The translations under genes and the position numbers were made by a program. A DNA stretch of 48,238 bases, taken from NCBI GenBank assembly GCA_020432165.1, contig JAGQGU010000051.1, positions 1 to 48,238 on the forward strand, given 5' to 3'. The notes under the pieces were generated by a model. The model was given only the letters and a program-made list of their open reading frames with translations, made no database searches and was not told the origin of the DNA. Every line of letters starts with the position of its first letter. Positions within the stretch are counted from its first letter, which is position 1. Below, in pieces: positions 35,582-41,967 of this stretch. This DNA comes from Thermomicrobiales bacterium. GTDB lineage: Bacteria; Chloroflexota; Chloroflexia; Thermomicrobiales; UBA6265.

Positions 35582-36364
35582 ATGAGCAAGCGTTACGCGA
35601 TTATCGGCGATATCGTAGCCGAGGACTTCGGTGAATCGATTCATCCTGGCGCGGCCGGTGCGATCGCGCTATCGCTGCGCGATCTCGGCGGTGAAGTAAC
35701 GCTGCGCAGCTGCATCGGTGATGACGATGCTGGCACTGAGGTGCTGCAGCACCTCAAGGCTGCCCGGATTCACCCGAAGAATATCGATGTCATCGAAGGC
35801 AATACCTGCGCGCTTGTTCGCCATGAGGATGGCAGTTTCACTGATTGGCAACAGGGTGCGCTTATGACCAAGGGTGGCGTGATGGATATCTACGCGCTTT
35901 TCGGTCACGATGCGTTGGTGCTGGATTTGCTGGATCAATCGCTGCGCCATTTCCTCACCGATCTCCCCGCTCATACCGATGGCACCGTGCGCATGGCCAC
36001 GACATTGCGTCATCTGGATCATATTCCGGCTCAGGCTAATGAACTGGAAATCGCGATGCGCTGCGACACGATTATCGGCACCGAGGAACAGTACACAAAA
36101 ATGACTGGACTACCCTCGGCCAGTGAGGCACTCGGGGAGATCTTCGCGCAAATGCCATTTGCGGCATTACGCGCAGCCATCGCGATCACACCCGATGGAT
36201 TGCAATGTGTCGCGCGTGATAGCCGCATCATCAAACCGGTGCAGGATGCGATCCCGAATCTGTTGGCCCCGCGGGTCGCGGCGGCCGTGGCCTGGGGGAT
36301 GGCACATCACGCCGATTGGGATGTGGTGCTGAATGTCGCACTCGATGCCGATACCGCTCAGTAG
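35582..36364 (+). CDS. PfkB-fold sugar/nucleoside kinase-like protein, active site degenerate
   Basis: This 260-residue protein has a recognisable ribokinase/PfkB N-terminal half: IIGDIVAEDF, the PGAAGAIALSLRDLGGEVTLRSCIGDDDAG block, and a VLDLL-type strand. The C-terminal half has IIGTEEQYTKMTG (as in DxxxxNExE regions) and AITPDGLQCVARD. The universal catalytic GAGD motif, expected before the last helix, is missing: the region reads DAIPNLLAPRVAAAVAWGMAHH. It is also shorter than the usual 300-320 residues. It may be a non-catalytic sugar-binding relative or a broken kinase. ATG 35582 starts MSKRYAIIGD. It ends two bases before queG. Confidence 0.7.
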   Translation: MSKRYAIIGDIVAEDFGESIHPGAAGAIALSLRDLGGEVTLRSCIGDDDAGTEVLQHLKAARIHPKNIDVIEGNTCALVRHEDGSFTDWQQGALMTKGGVMDIYALFGHDALVLDLLDQSLRHFLTDLPAHTDGTVRMATTLRHLDHIPAQANELEIAMRCDTIIGTEEQYTKMTGLPSASEALGEIFAQMPFAALRAAIAITPDGLQCVARDSRIIKPVQDAIPNLLAPRVAAAVAWGMAHHADWDVVLNVALDADTAQ

Positions 36365-36366
36365 AG

Positions 36367-37527
36367 ATGGAACCAATCACGCTTAGTCCGCCAGATGCAC
36401 GCAAGCAACTCGCCGCACAGGTGAAGATGTTGGCTGCACGTAACGGCTTGAGCGTCAGCGCTATCACCTCGGCCGAGCCATTTCCGGAGCTCGCCGGCTT
36501 TATGGAGCGCCATATCGAAGCTGGCCATGTGGAGGGAATGGACTGGTTCACGGTGGATCGGGCCCGCTTCAGCACCGATGTGCGCAATCTGCATCCGCAT
36601 GCAAAATCGGTTATCAGCGTCGGACTCGCCTATTGGAGCGGTCCGGCGGAGAAACCGGATGATGTCCCGCGCGGGCGGATCAGCCGCTATGCCTGGGGTC
36701 GGGATTACCATCGCACCCTGAAGCGACGTCTCAAGGGATTGCAAGCTGATCTGGAGGAGCTGGCCGGACGTTCTCTCGATACGCGCATCCTGGTGGACAC
36801 CGCTCGTATCGTCGAGCGCGCTGTGGCGGCAAGAGCCGGACTCGGTTGGTATGGCAAAAATGCCAATCTGATTGTGCCGGGGCATGGTAGCTGGGTGATG
36901 CTTGGCGAACTCGTAACTGATCTCGATATCGCTCCGGATATCCCATCGGAGAAGAACTGCGGCAAGTGCACGATCTGTATCGATAACTGCCCCACACACG
37001 CAATTGTGGAACCCTATACGATTCACGCGCCCCATTGCATCAGTTATCTGACCATTGAGGAACGTGGTCCGATTCCGCACGAGTTACGACCGTTGATGCA
37101 GGACTGGGTCTATGGCTGCGATGTTTGCCAGGAGGTGTGCCCATATACCGGTGCCGCCAAAGTGGTAGACGAAACCGATATGCAACCAGCATCCATCAGC
37201 AACCAATTCCCATGTTTGCACTGGCTGCTGCGGATGACCGATGAGGAGTTTGGACAGACCTACTTTGGTACACCAGTGCCGAGGACGAAACGACGTGGGT
37301 TGGCACGCAATGCCGCGATTGCGCTGGGGAATATCGGCACAGAAGCGGATATCCCGGTGCTTGCATTGACGCTACGGGAACACGACGAGCCGATCGTGCG
37401 CGGTCACGCCGCCTGGGCGTTGGGTCGGTTAGGTGCCGCAGCTGAGATACGCGCCTGCACGCAAACAGAGTCCGACGAGTACGTGCGACAGGAAATCGAC
37501 CTGGCGCTGACGAATCCAGCCAGATAG
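36367..37527 (+). CDS. queG: Epoxyqueuosine reductase
   Basis: This cobalamin- and iron-sulfur-dependent enzyme reduces epoxyqueuosine to queuosine in tRNA. The 386 residues have the catalytic-domain segments YAWGRDYHRTLKRRL, ARAGLGWYGKNANLIVP and GSWVMLGELVTDL. Two [4Fe-4S] clusters are visible: NCGKCTICIDNCPTHAI, and CDVCQEVCPYTGAA with an adjacent HCISYLTIEERG. A C-terminal HEAT-like part (RNAAIALGNIG, HAAWALGRLG) follows, as in QueG. ATG 36367 (MEPIT) is chosen because it follows the PfkB-like stop by two bases; a longer start lies inside that gene. A convergent terminator follows. Confidence 0.95.
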   Translation: MEPITLSPPDARKQLAAQVKMLAARNGLSVSAITSAEPFPELAGFMERHIEAGHVEGMDWFTVDRARFSTDVRNLHPHAKSVISVGLAYWSGPAEKPDDVPRGRISRYAWGRDYHRTLKRRLKGLQADLEELAGRSLDTRILVDTARIVERAVAARAGLGWYGKNANLIVPGHGSWVMLGELVTDLDIAPDIPSEKNCGKCTICIDNCPTHAIVEPYTIHAPHCISYLTIEERGPIPHELRPLMQDWVYGCDVCQEVCPYTGAAKVVDETDMQPASISNQFPCLHWLLRMTDEEFGQTYFGTPVPRTKRRGLARNAAIALGNIGTEADIPVLALTLREHDEPIVRGHAAWALGRLGAAAEIRACTQTESDEYVRQEIDLALTNPAR

Positions 37528-37529
37528 CA

Positions 37530-37567
37530 AACGACCGACGAGAAGTGATCCTCGCCGGTCGTTCTTT
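37530..37567. terminator. Bidirectional terminator between queG and rpmB
   Basis: AACGACCG (37530-37537) pairs with CGGTCGTT (37556-37563), with an inner CGAG/CTCG helix after a one-base mismatch, then CTTT. It lies between convergent genes. Confidence 0.75.
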
Positions 37568-37587
37568 CGTCTGATGATTTCCGCGAA

Positions 37588-37782
37588 CTAGGCGGCCTTA
37601 CCGGCCTTGCCCAGACTGCGCTGGCAACGGGTGCAGATATTCAGGCGAATACCAATACCGTTCACCACAATGCGCTTCTTGTGCACATTGGCGCGAAAAT
37701 CGCGGCTGGTGCGGCGCTTGGAGAAGCTCACGTTGTTACCAAAGGTCTTGGCCTTGCCGCAGACATCACACTTACCGGACAT
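37588..37782 (-). CDS. rpmB: 50S ribosomal protein L28
   Basis: This 64-residue L28 is of the zinc-binding kind. MSGKCDVCGKAKTFGNNVSFS carries the first CxxC and LNICTRCQRSL the second, with KRRTSRDFRANVHKKRI between. Length is normal. GGGAG stands eight bases before the ATG. It is monocistronic and convergent with queG. It is often found near a Gls24/FakA cluster in other bacteria, as it is here on the opposite strand. Confidence 0.96.
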   Translation of the reverse strand: MSGKCDVCGKAKTFGNNVSFSKRRTSRDFRANVHKKRIVVNGIGIRLNICTRCQRSLGKAGKAA

Positions 37783-37985
37783 GAAATGCTCCCTTCACAC
37801 TTCGCGACGATCCGGGAACAGAACGACCGGAGGCGTGCGTACATTAATGCTCATGAATCAGGTGGGGTGCGCAGGCGCACCACGATATCGCCACACGCGG
37901 GGCGACACAACGCTGAATGCTACCACGAAGGCAGGAGAGGTGCCAAGGAGATTTCAGGAACGTTCAGGCATCAGCCGCTTGCGCT

Positions 37986-38006
37986 CCCCGTGGATAAACC
38001 ACGGGG
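37986..38006. repeat. Distant covarying copy of the array stem-loop
   Basis: The arms CCCCGTGG (37986-37993) and CCACGGGG (37999-38006) enclose ATAAA, the same loop as in the array at 34472-34803. Two base pairs differ and both keep pairing. The following bases (GGCCACCTCC, CTTGTCA) also resemble the array's GGCTACGTTC, CTTGTCA. The rest of the 374-base gap 37783-38156 shows an inverted repeat GGTGCGC/GCGCACC at 37866-37881 and the -10 box before the Gls24 gene, but no gene. Confidence 0.7.
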
Positions 38007-38094
38007 CCACCTCCAACCCTTGTCAGATGCTCGGTGACCTATCCAGCAATGATGATGGTGGGGCAAATCGCATAACGACTATGGTCAAAATGTT

Positions 38095-38100
38095 TATAAT
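38095..38100 (+). promoter_or_regulatory. -10 element before the Gls24/fakA/fakB genes
   Basis: A perfect TATAAT lies about 57 bases before the Gls24-family GTG start; at 17 bases upstream only ATAACG (three of six matches) is found as -35. Confidence 0.45.
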
Positions 38101-38156
38101 TCTTGAAACTGTCAACTTCGTCGAGCATGCAGCGTGTGCACGAAAGGAGCATTATC

Positions 38157-38543
38157 GTGCCACCGGTCTCACCTACTGATGATATACCGGAGCCAACCGG
38201 TCGAGTCGAAATTGCCGAGAGCGCTATCGTTGCTGTCATTCATGAAACAGTGCTCTCATGCTATGGCGTGGTGGAACTTGGTCCCAATAATCGTTCCGCG
38301 CTGGTCCGGCGTTTGCGCCGAAATGATCCCTCGCGCGGTATCGAGATCAGTGTTACCGACGATCATCTGGAGATTGAGCTCAGCATCGTGGCCGAATATG
38401 GCACTCCTATCTTCACGGTCGCGCAAAATGTGATGCAGGCCATCAAGTTCCAGGTTGAAAACACACTGAATATGACCGTCGACCGCGTCAATGTGAATGT
38501 CGATGGCATTCGCGTGAGCCCAGCAGCCGAGAAGACCGCATGA
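38157..38543 (+). CDS. Asp23/Gls24 (YloU) family envelope-stress protein
   Basis: This 128-residue protein belongs to the Asp23/Gls24 family. Marks include GRVEIAESAIVAVIHETVLSCYGV, the basic ALVRRLRRND, ISVTDDHLEIELSIVAEYG and the C-terminal VNVNVDGIRV. In Firmicutes YloU stands next to rpmB and yloV (fakA), exactly as here. Its role is not well defined; Asp23 relatives are membrane-associated and linked to alkaline or envelope stress. GTG 38157 is chosen because AAGGAG lies eight bases upstream; an ATG at 38103 has no site. Its stop overlaps the fakA start as ATGA. Confidence 0.9.
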   Translation: MPPVSPTDDIPEPTGRVEIAESAIVAVIHETVLSCYGVVELGPNNRSALVRRLRRNDPSRGIEISVTDDHLEIELSIVAEYGTPIFTVAQNVMQAIKFQVENTLNMTVDRVNVNVDGIRVSPAAEKTA

Positions 38544-40231
38544 CCAACGCCACCCCCCGCACGACCACTGGCCACGCTACCTGGAATGGCGAGCAACTGC
38601 TGGAGGCGATCACCTTTGCTGCCCGACTCCTCGGTCACCATCGCGACCGGGTCAACGCGCTTAACGTCTTCCCGATCCCGGATGGTGATACCGGTACCAA
38701 TATGTCGCTAACGATGAACAGCAGTCTGGATTTCGCAATAAAGGCGAATGCGACAGACACTGCCGGACATCTGGCCGATCGCTTTGCCTATGGCGCGCTC
38801 ATGGGTGCCCGTGGCAACAGCGGTGTGATCCTCAGCCAAATCTGGCGAGGATTCGCTGACGGGCTGGCAGGTTGCGACACGATCAACGGCGATGACCTCG
38901 TACGCGCCCTCGATTCCGCGCGGGTAAAAGCGTACAAGGCGGTGATGCGGCCCGTGGAAGGCACCATGCTTACCGTCATCCGCGTCGCTGCCGAGGACGC
39001 AGTCAAGGGGGGTACGGGTCGAGCCCTCACGGATGTGCTTGCGACCGCACTCGATGGCGCCGGGCGCGCACTGGCAGAAACACCAGAGATGCTGGAGATT
39101 CTCAGGCAGGCGGGTGTGGTCGATGCCGGTGGCCAGGGTGTGGTCTATCTTCTGGATGGCCTCTATCGCTATGCACTCGGGAACACGACGATCGACGAGG
39201 ATAGCACCAGCGCTCAGATCGGTGCCGAAATGGATTTTCTGGACAATGTCGCGGAACTCCACGGTGAGGATCCCTTCGGCTATTGCACCAACTTTATGGT
39301 CTTCGGCGAAGGGATCGACTTCGAGAAAGCCCGCGAGACCCTGAACGACATGGGTCAGTCAATGGTCGCCGTTGGCGATGACACGGTGCTGAAAGTGCAC
39401 ATTCATGCCGAGAATCCAGGCGAGGTTCTGGCTTATGCGCTGACACTGGGCTATCTCGATCAGATCAAGATCGACAACATGACACTGCAGACTGAGGCGC
39501 TCAAGGAGCAGCGCACAGATCATGCATCGGATCGTCCTTCGTGGGCAGGATCAGACATCCCGACTGAGATTCATGGCGATATCGGCGTCATTGCGGTCGC
39601 CGCGGGGGAAGGTTTGGCGCAAGCCCTACTCTCCATGGGCGCCAATCTGATCGTGATGGGCGGACAAACAATGAACCCCAGCACCGAGGATCTGCTCTCC
39701 GCCGTAGAAGCACTACCCGTCAATCAGGTCATCATTCTGCCCAACAACAAAAACATCATTTTGGCCGCACAACAGGTAACTGAACTCAGCGACAAAGAGG
39801 TGCGCGTGGTACCGAGCAAGTCGCTCCCTCACGGGTTAGCAGCGTTGGGGCGCTTCGGGTTCGATGAGAGTATCGATGAGAATGTCGCGGAAATGACGGC
39901 TGCCCTCATGGATGTGCGCTGTGTAGAGATCACGACAGCGGTTCGCGATGTCGAACTCAACGGTGTCGATGTCAAGGAAGGCCAGCTTATCGGTTTGGTG
40001 GATGGCGATCTCGTGGCCAGTGGCGACGACTTGCCAGAAATCGTTAGCGCGGCTTTTGCGGCTTTGGGCGATGTTGAACCAGAATTGTTGACAGTTTTCA
40101 CCGGGGAAGATGCAAACGACACGGAATCCGAAGCGCTGGAGGAAGCCGCCAGTGCACTTTATCCGGATGCCGAAATCGAGATCATCGCGGGCAATCAACC
40201 ACACTACCACTTTGTGATTGCCGTAGAGTAA
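38540..40231 (+). CDS. fakA: Fatty acid kinase subunit FakA (DhaL-domain protein)
   Basis: FakA phosphorylates fatty acids held by FakB, feeding exogenous acyl chains into phospholipid synthesis. This 563-residue protein has an N-terminal DhaL nucleotide-binding domain with NVFPIPDGDTGTNM (magnesium Asp residues), GARGNSGVILSQIWRGF, RPVEGTMLTVIR and GVVDAGGQGVVYLLDG. The middle and C-terminal FakA domains follow (GYCTNFMV, VHIHAENPGEVL, and VIILPNNKNIILAAQQ near the C-terminal third). It is followed by two fakB genes, which completes the kinase system. ATGA overlap with the Gls24 gene suggests coupled translation. Confidence 0.93.
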   Translation: MTNATPRTTTGHATWNGEQLLEAITFAARLLGHHRDRVNALNVFPIPDGDTGTNMSLTMNSSLDFAIKANATDTAGHLADRFAYGALMGARGNSGVILSQIWRGFADGLAGCDTINGDDLVRALDSARVKAYKAVMRPVEGTMLTVIRVAAEDAVKGGTGRALTDVLATALDGAGRALAETPEMLEILRQAGVVDAGGQGVVYLLDGLYRYALGNTTIDEDSTSAQIGAEMDFLDNVAELHGEDPFGYCTNFMVFGEGIDFEKARETLNDMGQSMVAVGDDTVLKVHIHAENPGEVLAYALTLGYLDQIKIDNMTLQTEALKEQRTDHASDRPSWAGSDIPTEIHGDIGVIAVAAGEGLAQALLSMGANLIVMGGQTMNPSTEDLLSAVEALPVNQVIILPNNKNIILAAQQVTELSDKEVRVVPSKSLPHGLAALGRFGFDESIDENVAEMTAALMDVRCVEITTAVRDVELNGVDVKEGQLIGLVDGDLVASGDDLPEIVSAAFAALGDVEPELLTVFTGEDANDTESEALEEAASALYPDAEIEIIAGNQPHYHFVIAVE

Positions 40232-40261
40232 GGCATCGCCATCGACGCCACTGGAGGAATC

Positions 40262-41125
40262 GTGAACACGAACGCAACCGTCGCCATCGTCACTGACAGC
40301 ACGTGTGACATCGATAAAGAACTCGCGCAAGATCGTCGCATTACGGTAGTGCCGCTAAATGTCCACTTCGGTGAAGAAGTTTTCGCCGATCAGGTCACCA
40401 TCAGTACCGATGAGTTCATGGAGAAGATGTCTACTTCCGCGGCTCTACCGACAACCAGTCAACCATCGGTAGGTGCATTCGAGCGCGCCTTTCGCGAGGC
40501 AGCTGCTGCGCAAAACACAAAAGAGATTGTCTGTGTGACGCTCTCCTCCAAATTGAGTGGTACATTCCAAAGCGCTTCCATCGCTGCACAGAATCTCGCT
40601 GATGAACTTCATGTGGAAGTCGTCGACTCGTTCAGTGTCAGCTTTGGCCTTGGTTTTCAGGCATTGCGTGCGGCAGATCTCGCCGGGCAAGGGCTGGATG
40701 CGAGCAAGATTGCCGCGATCCTGCGCGGAGAAGTTGGCCGCTACCATATCGTCTTCTTCGCCGACACGTTGGAGCATCTTCGACGTGGAGGACGCATCGG
40801 CAAGGCCGCGCAGCTAGTCGGCACGCTTCTGCAACTTAAGCCGCTCCTGCGCATTGATGAAGGGGTGATTGTTCCTTTCGAACGTACTCGCACTCGCTCC
40901 AAGGCGATCAAGGCACTGGAGACATTCGTCAATGAAACCGGGGCTATCGATGAGTTGGCGGTGATGTACAACACTACCCCCGATGATGCCCGGGCGCTTG
41001 CAGATGTTCTCCAGCCAAAAACACCGGGGCACCCCATCACGCTCACCAAGGTGAGTCCGGTTATCGCCACGCATATCGGCCCGGGCGTGCTCGGTGTGAT
41101 CGTTAAGGAGCACATCAGTGAGTAG
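40262..41125 (+). CDS. fakB: DegV family fatty-acid-binding protein (FakB), first copy
   Basis: This 287-residue DegV-fold protein presents a fatty acid to FakA. Visible marks are the N-terminal AIVTDSTCDI, SQPSVGAFERAF, the ligand-site VTLSSKLSGTFQSA, a mid-protein VVDSFSVSFGLGF, RRGGRIGKAAQLVGTLLQLKPLL and the C-terminal THIGPGVLGVI. GTG 40262 has GGAGG upstream, 30 bases after fakA. The next copy overlaps by eight bases, so the two FakB proteins are made together. Confidence 0.92.
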   Translation: MNTNATVAIVTDSTCDIDKELAQDRRITVVPLNVHFGEEVFADQVTISTDEFMEKMSTSAALPTTSQPSVGAFERAFREAAAAQNTKEIVCVTLSSKLSGTFQSASIAAQNLADELHVEVVDSFSVSFGLGFQALRAADLAGQGLDASKIAAILRGEVGRYHIVFFADTLEHLRRGGRIGKAAQLVGTLLQLKPLLRIDEGVIVPFERTRTRSKAIKALETFVNETGAIDELAVMYNTTPDDARALADVLQPKTPGHPITLTKVSPVIATHIGPGVLGVIVKEHISE

Positions 41126-41963
41126 TACACGTCGCGTTCGGGTCGTTACCGATAGCGCCTCCGATATTCCCCTGCACGTGCGGGAGGAACTTGGTATTCG
41201 CGTGGTGCCGCTCTCGCTGAACTTCGAAAACGAATCCCTGCTGGATACGATCGATATCAACGCCCAGCAGTATCTTGATCGCTTGCGAGCGGACGCCAAA
41301 CTGCCGAGTACCGCGCAACCATCGGTCGATCAGTTTGTGCAGGTTTTCCAGCAGGAACTCGATGCCGATCTGGATGTCGTCTGCTTCACGCTCTCCGCCG
41401 GACTCAGCGGCACCTATAACGCCGCGCGACTGGCTGCCGAGCAAATTGACTCGAAACGGCTCTATGTTGTCGATTCTCGCGGTGCCACCATGCAGCAGGG
41501 CTGGACAGTCATTGAGGCAGCACGCTGGGCCGAAGGCGGGGCCTCGGCTCTGGAAGTGATCGCCGTCGGCGAAGCCGCCATCCCCAAGTGCTTCACCTTT
41601 GCCGTGCTGCAAACGCTCGACTACGTCCATAAGGGTGGACGCATCGGTCGTGTCGGCCATCTCGTCGGATCGGCCCTGGGGGTAAAGCCGGTGGTCGGCT
41701 TTGCCGATGGTGTGCTGGTACCATATGAACGGGTTCGCACCTGGAAGAAAGCGCTGAAGCGCGCCATTGAGTTGGCATCTTCCAAAGGCAATGCCCTCGA
41801 TATTGCGGTTCTCCATGCGGATAACCTCGCGGATGCGCGCATGGTCGAGGCAGAGTTGCGGACAATCTTTCCGAATGCGAACTACCTTGTCGATTGGGCA
41901 GGGCCAACCATTACCACCTACGCCGGACCAGGTGCTATTGGCATCATGATTCGGGTCGCCTAA
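41118..41963 (+). CDS. fakB: DegV family fatty-acid-binding protein (FakB), second copy
   Basis: This 281-residue paralogue of the preceding protein has RVVTDSASDIP, STAQPSVDQFVQVF, the ligand loop FTLSAGLSGTYNAAR, VVDSRGATMQQGW, HKGGRIGRVGHLVGSALGVKPVV and TYAGPGAIGIM. GTG 41118 lies inside the end of the first copy, with AAGGAG about eight bases before it. The two copies differ clearly in the binding-site loop, which fits distinct acyl-chain preferences as known for multiple FakB proteins in other bacteria. recG begins four bases after its stop. Confidence 0.92.
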   Translation: MSSTRRVRVVTDSASDIPLHVREELGIRVVPLSLNFENESLLDTIDINAQQYLDRLRADAKLPSTAQPSVDQFVQVFQQELDADLDVVCFTLSAGLSGTYNAARLAAEQIDSKRLYVVDSRGATMQQGWTVIEAARWAEGGASALEVIAVGEAAIPKCFTFAVLQTLDYVHKGGRIGRVGHLVGSALGVKPVVGFADGVLVPYERVRTWKKALKRAIELASSKGNALDIAVLHADNLADARMVEAELRTIFPNANYLVDWAGPTITTYAGPGAIGIMIRVA

Positions 41964-41967
41964 TGCC

